64,000 nucleotides of DNA from Adiantum capillus-veneris (Eukaryota > Streptophyta > Polypodiopsida > Polypodiales > Pteridaceae). A program made the position numbers and the translations under genes. The notes beneath the pieces were generated by a model, which saw only the letters and a list, made by a program, of their open reading frames with translations, was not told where the DNA came from and searched no databases. The first letter of the stretch is position 1; each line of letters opens with the position of its first letter. The stretch is from positions 107,714,587 to 107,778,586 of the forward strand of contig CM043964.1 of the NCBI GenBank assembly GCA_014529385.2, written 5' to 3'. Below, in pieces: positions 23,671-32,822 of this stretch.

Positions 23671-24306
23671 ATGCCATCACTCGTACCCTTAAATATGCTA
23701 GAAGCAATGCATATAGCTTCTAACAAGACTCATCCTCATATAACAAAGAAAACATACAAGTGGGTCCCTAAAGCTTCTAAAGCGACCATAGCTAGTGCTA
23801 AAAAACAGAGGCCTTGTAAGAAACGTCCCACTCGCTCCAAGGCAAGTAAGAAAACGTGGCGATGGATTCCCAAAAAACTATTGGAAGCCCAAGGCTACTA
23901 TCAAGGAAATGATCAAATCTGGGTGCCAAAACGTAGACTATGTTCTTACCGGTCACCTGACCCATGTGCGCCCAATCCTATAACTTCAAAAAGAATTGAC
24001 GATCGTGGAAAGAAAAAAAATCACAAAATGCTACACACCGGCTCCAGAGCTAGTTTGGGTACCAAAGAAAGAACGATTTGTTCCACCTAGCTCAGGAAGG
24101 GGGGAGTCCATGGAAGCTTCTAGCTCCTCATATAATGCATCCATAGAGGTGAAAGCTTCTCCACAGCCTCCACCTACAATAGTGGACCTCCATAAAGCTA
24201 CAAAGGAATCCACACCTCCCAGTGTTCAAGAATCACCTGATGACCCACTTCAGGTTCGATCCTGGGAGAATACCTTACCACCCTTGCAACTTGATGAGGC
24301 ACCTTA
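23671..24306 (+). pseudogene. Element A basic tail with repeated W-V/I-P-K motif
   Basis: In the frame 23671-24090 the motif occurs three times: YKWVPKAS, WRWIPKKL and QIWVPKRRL, spaced 30-40 residues apart within a Lys/Arg-rich background. A fourth, LVWVPKKERF, is found in the overlapping frame 23996-24307, so one frameshift near 24000 divides an originally single tail. The rest of that frame is Ser/Pro-rich. I do not know a function. It lies where RT should start in a complete Gypsy element. Confidence 0.5.
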
Positions 24307-26046
24307 GGTAATAGAAACCTATTGGCAAAAATCCTCACCTATTACCAACTGGAACAATTGGTTTCAAAGGGTGACGAGCACATTTCAAACAGTATGACCT
24401 ACCCAAGGAAGGAGGGAAGTCTTCATTCACGTCAGCCTATTGAATTATTTCCCTCTTACCCTTGTTTCCCTGACCTCTCAATCACCAATCTTAGGGAATG
24501 TATATATAAAGCCTTATACTCACAAAAAAGAAAAAAAGTAAAGAGCAAAAGCAATTAGCAAACGAGTATGCACAATAAAAGTCAAAACATTGACCAGACC
24601 TACACATTTACATCCGGTACATTGAAACAGAAACCTATGTCATCAAACACCTTTGATCCTCATCACTCGAGTGATGGAGGGTAGGTAAGATTAGTACGAT
24701 ATGAGTGTTTTTGTTTTAGAGTTTACTGATTAGCAAAGTTCTTTCTTCCCACTGATGTGCCTCCTAGAGGTAGGTATTCTTTGTGTTTCCTCGTGTGTAC
24801 AGGAACGTGTTGATGTTGTTAGAATTTGGACCTTCATGGAATTTTTCTTTCGTTCACATTTCAAATCAAGCGCAACCATCAACACAAACAGTGTTTCTTG
24901 TCCATTAACATTGCCCCTTATCTTTTTGCATCCATGTTTGTCTGGTTTAATTGTGATTGGTAGCATAATATTCAACACATTTGCTTTGTATCAAACATTA
25001 AATTCAATGTAATTTTTTGTCATAATCACTTGTCTAGGTTTAAAAAATCAAGCAGTCCGACTAAGCTAGTTTGACCAAGCTAGGCATTAGAGATCTTCTC
25101 TTAATACCATGGGGAATGCCTTCCTAATAATTAATGGTTACTTAGGTTCTTAATCCGATTTAGGCAGCATTGTGTGAAAATGTACTAGGGCTTTCTAGTG
25201 GGCTTAGTCCCTATTGACCTTTAGCTTAAGTATTATAAAGGGAGTTTACTAGTGTGATGAGCCTGGGGAGGGTAACAATGTTATATGACCCCCCAAAGTT
25301 ACAAAATTAAAATGCTGAAAACGAACAAACAAAAAAATCAAAGTGCCACAATGTAAAATCTTAAGCTGGAAGAGAAATCTTAGCTTGATTTGGTACTTCA
25401 CTCACATGTATCGCCTATGGCTAGAGCCCTAGAGGTTCCTTGTGGGGGCGCTTTTCCTTGAAAAGCAAAAACCTCAAGGCATACAGAATAAGCACACACA
25501 TCAAAATTGAATCACTGTGAAAAGACTTTGGGGGGTCAAAGAAAAGTTAATCAGTCAGGCGATGATTTCATGAGAAATTCCTTTCATCGTAGCTTAACTA
25601 CAAGGTCTTCTAGGTATAGCCTCTAGTCAGTCCTCGAACATGAAATACTTGGCTCTCGCGATTAAACAACTTAATTGACCAGAGAAAATTAAGAAGCTTA
25701 CCCATGGTATTAATAGTCGATCTTTGGTGCCTTTCGACCGTTGAATTAGCGACCCCGAACTTGTTTAGTTTTTTACCTTCCCAATTGTTTATGCGTTTGA
25801 TTATATTGCAATTTAATGTGTATTGCTGACAAATGGTTTAGAATTCTGCTACCAATCAATTTTTCTGCCTAAAACTGCATATGATTTTTAATTGTATATG
25901 AGAATGCAATTACTGTGCCAATGTTGTTTGATTTTGCAGTGACTGAAGAAGGCTAAGGACATTCATCTCAAATGCTCTTCCACCTCAACAAACGAGCTTC
26001 AACTCAATAGATTCCGAGGACGGAATCTACATCAGGAAGGGGGGCA
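24307..26046 (+). other. Element A 3' non-coding region and polypurine tract
   Basis: About 1.7 kb, AT-rich, no protein motif on either strand. It ends with AGGAAGGGGGGCA (26034-26046), the polypurine tract that primes plus-strand synthesis, directly before the 3' LTR. Confidence 0.75.
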
Positions 26047-26602
26047 TGTTAACCTTCACGCACATTCGTATCACCTACGACAGATGCTGTATTATTTATT
26101 TGGTAGAGTCAGGTACCGGGCTTGTCAGTCCAATAGGAAAAGGGTAAGAGTGATCGCCGATGAGAAGAACACTCTAACTGGAACATTCAAGGGATTAGTT
26201 GGCTAAGCATGGGCACCCAAGTGTGAATGGGGCGAGCTCATATAAAAGTCAACTAAACTAAAATTCACTCATTCTCTCATTTGTGCAATTGAAGAGTGCT
26301 CTTGCTCTATCTCCTCCTTCTTCTTCATCTCCTTGTGTGTGTGTATGCGTGAGAGAGAGAGAGAGAGAGTGTGCGATCGAGCATTGCAACGGCGGTGAAG
26401 CAGTTGAGCGCGGCGTAGCGGTGTCTCCTTCTTCTTCACGGCGAGGAATCCTCCACGATAGCAAGCATAGAGTGGTGAGTGACACACCATCGCCATCTTT
26501 GAGCTTACTAGTTTAGGCTTGTTGTGTGCTTGGATCCATTTGTGGCTCGCACATAGTGTATCGACAAGTTCCTTGCATTGACACATGCGACATACGCGCA
26601 CA
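26047..26602 (+). repeat. 3' LTR of element A
   Basis: Starts TGTTAACC directly after the polypurine tract, ends GCGCACA and is followed by the TTGAG duplication. It is 13 bp shorter than the 5' LTR because of small indels, including one beside the (GA)n tract. Confidence 0.92.
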
Positions 26603-26607
26603 TTGAG

Positions 26608-27612
26608 CTTCATCGTTTCTGATTGCCAGCTTCTTAGAAGAGAATTAATGATTGGCCTTGCCGATTACTTTGCCTTATAAGGCACATGCCATGCCTGAAT
26701 TATCTGTAATACAAGAGAACCTTGCCTCGTTAGAGCGCCATAAAGCCCTTGTATGGGTTATCTCTATTGGAGCCTTGCTCCTTAGTCCAAGTCATGATAA
26801 TGCCTAGCTCAATTGGACGTAATGCATTGATCATGGCCAAACTTGACTCATACTTAATCTCTTAGGGTTAACATAATTAATTGCTCTTGCAATACAATCT
26901 TATACATAAGGCTATGAAAACCAAAAGAACATGAAAGCTCAAACCTTATAAATCGCCCTGGTCTTTGTCATGGTTGGAACATGTCGCAACCTCAAAATTG
27001 CTTAGAATTTGTGAGAAAAATGCATCCAGCTTTCCTTGAAAGGTTGGCCATGCCGAAGCTTTTCACTTTTTGAATTTGTTTACATGCCAATTACGGCATC
27101 CCTTGCAACGCTCTTCCTGCTTGCACCTTGCACACTTTCCATGGCCCATGCATGTTGGTTGCACTTCTCCCCGTGTGCTCTGCAATTTCGTATCCGAGGT
27201 TGGGATTGAAGTTCGGAAAATTGCCCATGGGCACCTTCCCTAAAAGCCCTTTTTTATAAAGTTACCCTAAAGTAGGGTAAGCCAAAAAATAAATTGTCTC
27301 TTTGCATGGTGGCAGTCTTCACCGAGCAAGCAGGGCTCGCATCGCCTTCTATGTTGCTCCCCCAGCCTTGCACCAGTGGCAAGTTTTGCTCAATATGCCA
27401 GCACAGAGCTAACAACCCCATTTGCGTGCAAAACGATGGAGGTCGACTCCACTAGGGCTTAATGTACAGGAGGTTGTTCTCACCATTTGGTGTTGAATCC
27501 ACTGTCAAAACCCTGCCATGCAAACCATGCTTCCTGTTGCAATGCTTCAAACACGACATAGAAAGCGAGCTCGAAGCTTAATCCCTGCATTCTTCCTCAT
27601 AATCCATGCCTC

Positions 27613-27665
<53 letters not shown>

Positions 27666-27715
27666 ATCCTCCACGCCAACCTTTCCCCCACCTCCATCGT
27701 TGCTCCTCTCCCCTG
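26608..27715. other. Internal region of B, right part, with (GA)n tract
   Basis: About 1.1 kb between element A and B's primer site, which is the leader of B. No protein motif is seen. A pure (GA)n run lies at 27616-27662 and makes an artificial Arg-Glu repeat frame. Confidence 0.7.
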
Positions 27716-27727
27716 GCTCTGATACCA
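27716..27727 (-). other. Primer binding site of element B
   Basis: Minus strand TGGTATCAGAGC, the standard plant LTR-retrotransposon site complementary to the 3' end of initiator tRNA-Met. It lies one base inside the 5' LTR. Confidence 0.9.
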
Positions 27728-27728
27728 A

Positions 27729-27870
27729 TGTAAGACTGAGGGGACTGAAGCATGCAAATCTCCACCTAACCACGCCCTATATAGGCCCTGCCTGCTAATA
27801 ATATGGCCCCCTTCACCACATGTCCATCCTGGCCCTTGGCCTACCGCCCGGCCTTAGCCTAGGTCTGACA
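27729..27870 (-). repeat. 5' LTR of element B
   Basis: 142 bp, TG...CA ends intact on both strands. The minus strand contains AGGGCCTATATAG (near 27793-27775), which could serve as TATA region, though that is only a guess. The LTRs are very short for a 5.5-kb element. Confidence 0.88.
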
Positions 27871-27875
27871 TCAAC

Positions 27876-28951
27876 AGTCCGCTTCCCTCATTCTCATACG
27901 AGAAGTCTTCAATGATTACACTCTTACTTTTGGCGACTACCCTGAGCGGCACTCGCTCTAGTGCCTTCTGGTATGTTTCTTCTGGTTTTGGAGTATTTGG
28001 GAATGGAGCTACAATATGTCCATACTTTCCACACGTGTAGTAATTAAAGATTTGTTTTGCAAAGTCTCCTCTACCTCTGCCTCTGCCCTTGCCTATACCA
28101 TTTTCTCCAATACTTATGCTAGATTCATTATGCTTAGTCCCATCGACTGCCTTGATTGCCTCAAGGTTTGTCAATGCAATCATTAATAAATTCTTACCTT
28201 TCTTGAAATTATGGATTATGATGTTGTAGCTGTTCAAAACATGACCATAGGCTTTACAGAGCACTCATTAGACCTATGATCTCTTGACATGCAATTTGAG
28301 CACCAAATTTCCATCTTCTTCATTGATGGTCTTGTTTTGGCAATTTCAACAATCTGCTTTGACACGTCTTCTACTTTCTAGGATCCTTTCATCTTCCCCT
28401 TGCCCTTATTATCCGACTCACTTTTAGATAAACTTGAGATGGAGCTGGAGTTGGAACTCTCTTCATGCTATCATTGGACTGTCTTTCCTTACAGCCTTTT
28501 TCTTTCTTAGCTTGTTGTTCCAATTTACAGAGCTCTTTGCACCAACTCATTGAAGTTCTTTGTTGGTGTTGGTACCTCTTGTTCCTTTAATTTCTTACTT
28601 TTGAAATCATTCAGAAACCAAGCTCTCATCCTTTTTTTTAGAAGGAGGTTCTTGTAACTGTCTTGTTAATTCTTTGATCTTTTCAACATAACTTCTGACC
28701 GACATCTTCCCTCGCTTGATTTTGTCGAGCTTACATAAGATGTCTTCATCTCCTCTATTATCTGAATACTCCAGTCTGAACGCTTTGATAATATTGTTGT
28801 ATGATCCAAGTTGGCAGGTTGGGTAATGGTAATACCATTTTCTAGCTACCTCTTTCGATGTCTGTGGAAAGTACTCCCCCCATTCATGTTCAACTATATC
28901 TTTAAGTTCTGCATATTGTTCAAATGCTTGAATATGAACATCAAGATCGCC
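27876..28951 (-). pseudogene. Gypsy C Gag, capsid and zinc knuckles
   Basis: The piece 28951-28607 is capsid-like: DLDVHIQAFEQYAELKDI, then YFPQTSKEVARKWYYHYPTC and VRSYVEKIKELTRQLQEP. An intact knuckle CSNCMSRDHRSNEC lies at 28302-28261. A second one in 28264-27854 reads YYTCGKYGHIVAPF, with Tyr and Phe replacing the first and last Cys. A Gly/Arg-rich stretch (GKGRGRGRGDF) lies just before it. At its left end the frame runs into the B insertion point and continues on the other side of B. At its right end it stops at the LTR of E and continues beyond E. Confidence 0.85.
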
Positions 28952-30335
28952 TGTCATAAAATCTGATACCTAACTAACCAAATGATTTTCTCATATTAAA
29001 CTGATCATTTAATGTGGGAGAATAAACGGGAACAAGAGTTAGAATAGAGACATGTGCTTCTAGACCTATCTCAGCAAGGGACCAAAAGGAGAGATGGTTG
29101 CATCTCAATAGGGGTCCAAAAGGAGACGGTCTACCAAAGAGCAATGTGCAATAAGTTCTTCTAGACTTATCTCAACAAGGGACCAAGAGGAGAGATGGTT
29201 ACATCTCAATACGGGTCCAAAAGGAGGTAGTCTATCAAAGACCAACGTGCATCTAATGGAGCTTAAAAGACCTTAGGTTTAGCTTCATTAAAGGCCTCCA
29301 ATAGTTAGTGTTAAAAGTCCTTTGACCTTAGGCAAGCTAGGGTTGAGCTTGAGGTGGGAACCCGACCTAAGCTTGAGGTGCTTGTCGTGCTTGATGACTA
29401 AGGTGCTTGAGGTGCTTGTCATGCTTGATGACTAAGGTACTTGAGGTGCTTGTCATACTTAATGAGGAAGGTGCTTGAGAAGCTTCCCATGCATGGGGAG
29501 GTAAGGTGCTTGAGTCAAAAAGAGACCCTACAAACTTAATGAGGAAGGTGCTTGAGAAGCTTCCTATGCATGAAGGTCCCAAAGTTAGGGGAATCTTTGA
29601 CTTAATCTTCCACTCACCCAAAGGCCACCCCTTTTCTCAAAGGGCACATGAGACACATGTCAAACTCTCCCTATGCTTTACCACATGGTGTGCTTGAATG
29701 CTAGGGGGGAGAGGGGTCCGATGAGCTTGAAACATGTGTAAAAGCTACAACTCGCCTCAAGCAAGCAAGGGGGGTGCTGTGGGGATATAGCTCACACACA
29801 CACACACACTCATTTTGTGGATTCATGCTCACTTGGTGAAAGTTGAGGAAATCCACCTCCTTCTCCAAGCTTGTGAGAAGTGAGAGCCTAGACCAACACT
29901 CTTGGCTATGGAGTGCAAATCCAACCAAGAGCCATGCTTCAATGCTTAAACTTTCCATCTTCTTCATCTTCATTACTATGCTATTATGTATGCTAGCAAG
30001 AAGAGTGATGATAAGTGAGAAACTATTTCTTTCTCCTATGGAATGTTTCTTCTGCCTCTTCCCTACCCTCATTCCCCGCTAGCTCTCTCCACCTTCGAAG
30101 GTGTTTGAGGCCTTGGGACTAAGGCTTGGGATAGTTAATGCTTTCTACAAAGTTTATGTTATGTTTGTGATGCATGAAGCTTTCCATCTTCATTGCATCA
30201 TCTAGGCCACAAGGAACACAAAGATTGTATTGTACCAAGTCTCTCTTGATGGGAGAAACTGTAATACAAATACCTATTGGAGGGGGGACCAGCTCCGTAT
30301 GAATCCGGTCCTCAACTATTGTCATGTTCTCTAAA

Positions 30336-30397
<62 letters not shown>

Positions 30398-30554
30398 CAA
30401 AAGTATTATTCATGCGAAGTTAACTAAGTACCATGTTTACGTTGCTACCATCAATTAAGTTCACCCACTATGCTTATAAAGTAATCTCACAAAAGTGCTT
30501 TATCTAATTTCCTAATTCCGCTACTCTCAAAGGTCATAGGCCATTTCCATTACA
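28952..30554 (+). repeat. 5' LTR of Gypsy E
   Basis: 1603 bp, TGTCATAAAATCT to CCATTACA. It contains degenerate tandem units around AGGTGCTTGAGGTGCTTGTC (29390-29480), a (CA)n run (about 29790-29808) and a long (TC)n run (30338-30395) that the 3' LTR lacks. Confidence 0.9.
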
Positions 30555-30555
30555 T

Positions 30556-30567
30556 TGGTATCATAGC
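30556..30567 (+). other. Primer binding site of Gypsy E
   Basis: TGGTATCATAGC, one base after the LTR end. It differs from the initiator tRNA-Met site TGGTATCAGAGC at one position. Confidence 0.8.
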
Positions 30568-30658
30568 ATTTGGTTTCTCTTTTCTTTCTTAAGAAGAAAG
30601 GTCCTTAAGTAGCCTATTTATGGTTGATTTTGTTAATTATATTAGGGTTAGTGGAATT

Positions 30659-30847
30659 TGTTGGGGTATAAGCGTCTGTGCCTTGCCCGACCGCCCAGAG
30701 TCTGGGCGTCCACTGACTTGTATACCTTATACATAGCATAAGTGTATAGGGGGCTGCTCACTCTTTGGAGTCTCCCCACCCACATCTTGTGTGTCTCCTT
30801 CTCTCTCTCTCTCACTCTCCGTCTGTGGTGCTCCCCGATCCCCTTCA
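30659..30847 (+). repeat. 5' LTR of element F
   Basis: 189 bp, TGTTGGGGTATA to CCCCTTCA. Contains TATAC-rich TTGTATACCTTATACATAGC and a CT-rich stretch near its end. Confidence 0.95.
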
Positions 30848-30849
30848 AT

Positions 30850-30861
30850 TGGTATCAGAGC
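30850..30861 (+). other. Primer binding site of element F
   Basis: TGGTATCAGAGC, two bases after the LTR; a perfect match to the usual initiator tRNA-Met site. Confidence 0.92.
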
Positions 30862-32231
30862 TATGGTGACTGCGGAGAGCACGACGGCTTTGAGAGCTTC
30901 GAGGCGATAGCTCGCTCGTTCTCGACAGTGGAGTTTCACGGAGAGCGATTTTAGCTTGAGGAGCATTGTCTTTGGAGCTTAGGAGCTTGGTGTGGTCAAG
31001 CTTGGTCGAGGAGGCGGTTGCGGCTTCCTTGGTGAGAGGAGCTTTTGAGCTCAGTGGAGCTCGTTAGAGAAGTGCTCGGCGGAGGAGAGCTTGACATTCG
31101 AGTGCTTGGATGCTGTTGTGGCAGAGCTCTTGTGTTGGAGCTTGCATTGAGAGGACATTGCATCACGCAGAGTGGAGCAGGAGCAGGTTCAAGACTGTGT
31201 GTAACTCGTTTTTGCCATTTTCGGGCTCTAAAACACAGTTTTTTGCGTAGCTCCGTCATACAGAGTCAGATCTACATGATCCAGGAGTTTAGGTCAGGGT
31301 TTTGGCACGCTCCGGACGCAATGGTGATGTCCATTTGAGCTGATTTTGACCTCTGAAATTTCTGCAGCAGCAGCAAGTTTTTGCTGCGTTTTTGGGCCGA
31401 AAACAGTGTTTTTGGCATATTTTGCACACTCGGACTCGGATACATGTGATCCAGGAGTCTACCTTGGGGTTTTGGCACACTCCGGACGCGCTCGTTATAT
31501 CAGAATTTTAAAATTCTGAACGCTGAATTTTCTGCAGCAGCATTGTTTATTGTGTGTCGAGGATTTCACACATGGCTTGCTCTCAGATGTGAGAGTGATA
31601 TTTGCTGCAAGTTTCCTCACAGGTGGGAGGATACGATGTATGCCTTATGTGGTTTGATGCTCAGGGAGACTAATGTGATTGCATTTTGAGCTCGGCAATG
31701 TATGCCTCGAGTATGTTTTTTGGCAGTCACAGGTAGAGCAGATATTTGTGTACTAGATTTGCAGGTGTTTGCAATGATGTATGCAAAGTGTGGAGATTTG
31801 GTGCATGCATTTGGAGTACGGTTTGATGCGCTTTGGTTGCTCATGGTTTTGAGCATGCAGTCAGTTTGGTTACTGGTTTTGTGGCCGGTTTACTGACGAA
31901 ACTCTGGCGAAATTTTCCCAGGAGTTTTATGCGTATCATTTATGCGATCTAGGTAGAGATTGCAGGTTGCACTCAGCATTTGCGTGCGGTGTTCTCTGCA
32001 GGTGGGAGATTTGTGCGTGTGTATGCATCGATACCGCACAGTGTGGGCTTGGTGATTAGCTCACAGATTGCAGTGTGATACTAGAGCATGCGAGGCTTGT
32101 ATTGACATTGCGGGAGCTCTATTTTGGAGTGTGTCTCACAGGTTTTACATTGTGTTTCTGGCCATATTTGTAGACAGTTTCCAGGTGTTGTTGGTGAGGT
32201 GGTTTTGCTATCTAGCTTGCTACTTGTGCTC
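30862..32231 (+). other. Leader of element F, about 1.4 kb, no coding signal
   Basis: Unusually long for a 3.7-kb element. It contains two similar blocks, TACATGATCCAGGAGTTTAG (31271) and the related ATACATGTGATCCAGGAGTC (31440), each followed by 'GGTTTTGGCACRCTCCGGACGC', about 170 bp apart. This may be a degenerate duplication of leader or packaging sequence. No protein motif is seen. Confidence 0.65.
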
Positions 32232-32819
32232 ATGGCAGAGACAGGTGATCGATCAGATTGTGACCTCTCACAGATGCGCGTGTTTGATGGGTCAGACTTT
32301 GCGGCATGGAGAGATTGTATGCTTGATGCATTGACACAGCGAGGGTTGCATCGACCATTGAGTGGTGATGCAGGTAGACCTTCAAACATGTCTGACGATC
32401 AGTGGCAGGAGCTAGAGGAGATGGCACTATCTACACTCTCTTTGCACCTTGCGGAATCTGTATATGCTCTTGTTATGTATGAGACTACTTCCAGAGCACT
32501 TTGGTGCAGATTACATGAAATGTATGATAGATATGAGTCATCACGGACTTGTGTGAGACATGTACATTCACGAGCACGCCGACAGGTGACATGTTGGTAT
32601 TGTGGTCATTCTGGACACGTTAGACGGCGTTGTTTTCGTCGTATCCGACATCGTAGGAGACATGGCAGTCTCAGAGATGTATGTAGTGATGCCATGGACT
32701 CAGTTGCTTTGACAGTTGAGGCACATGTAGTGTCGGAGTATACTAGTGACGGGGATGTCACTTTTACCTCGAGCTATGCACGAGATGCTATACATGTGGA
32801 TAGTGCACTCCCTTCGTAG
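32232..32819 (+). CDS. Copia-type Gag of element F
   Basis: The start is placed at 32232 (MAETGDRSD). An upstream in-frame Met (32124) would add 36 hydrophobic residues that Copia Gag lacks. MRVFDGSDFAAWRDCMLDAL, PSNMSDDQWQELEEMALST and TSRALWCRLHEMYDRYESS match the UBN2-type Gag of plant Copia elements. A canonical knuckle CWYCGHSGHVRRRC (CX2CX4HX4C) follows about 25 residues later, so the C-terminal part of the capsid is shortened. A basic run (RRIRHRRRHG) comes next. The frame ends with TAG at 32817-32819, and the protease-like region continues in the same frame one codon later. The protein would form particles and bind RNA. Confidence 0.8.
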   Translation: MAETGDRSDCDLSQMRVFDGSDFAAWRDCMLDALTQRGLHRPLSGDAGRPSNMSDDQWQELEEMALSTLSLHLAESVYALVMYETTSRALWCRLHEMYDRYESSRTCVRHVHSRARRQVTCWYCGHSGHVRRRCFRRIRHRRRHGSLRDVCSDAMDSVALTVEAHVVSEYTSDGDVTFTSSYARDAIHVDSALPS

Positions 32820-32822
32820 TGG

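Larger units (their letters stand above)
18004..26602 (+). mobile_element. Non-autonomous Gypsy-like element A (gag-protease, no RT)
   Basis: 5' LTR 18004-18572 and 3' LTR 26047-26602. TTGAG at 17999-18003 and 26603-26607 is a perfect target duplication. A tRNA-Asp type primer site lies at 18577-18594, and a polypurine tract (AGGAAGGGGGGCA, 26034-26046) touches the 3' LTR. Internal coding holds gag (19308-22610) and protease (23017-23649) but no RT, RNase H or integrase motif in 24307-26046. The primer site and the 'CxxCGGxH' knuckles point to the Athila/Tat side of Gypsy. It resembles gag-only terminal-repeat elements (TR-GAG) and would need enzymes in trans. Confidence 0.9.
13774..27870 (-). 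mobile_element. Non-coding LTR retrotransposon B (LARD-like) with nested A
   Basis: Two 142-bp direct repeats (13774-13915 and 27729-27870) bound the element. TCAAC occurs at 13769-13773 and 27871-27875 as a perfect target duplication. On the minus strand the LTR starts TGTCAG and ends TTACA. It is followed one base later by TGGTATCAGAGC, the initiator tRNA-Met primer site (27727-27716). A G-rich tract (AAGGGGGGAG, minus) precedes the other LTR. Without the nested element A its length is about 5.5 kb. I find no gag or pol motif in it, so it fits a large retrotransposon derivative moved in trans. Confidence 0.88.

Noticed and set aside
26603-26610. Extending the LTR of A into the shared TT after GCGCACA
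   Set aside because: The bases TTGAG after the 3' LTR equal the five bases before the 5' LTR, so they are target duplication, not LTR.
29367-29621. Regular short repeats considered as a CRISPR-like array
   Set aside because: Units of AGGTGCTTGAGGTGCTTGTC are degenerate, without unique equal-length spacers, and lie inside an LTR of a plant retrotransposon.
30119-30400. Arg-Glu dipeptide repeat protein
   Set aside because: Produced by a (TC)n microsatellite in the LTR of E. The same applies to the Thr-His and Arg-Glu repeats near 48000, 54550, 27620 and 60940.
32124-32231. N-terminal hydrophobic extension of element F Gag starting at an upstream Met
   Set aside because: The 36 residues do not belong to Copia Gag and look like translated leader; the start at 32232 fits the family.
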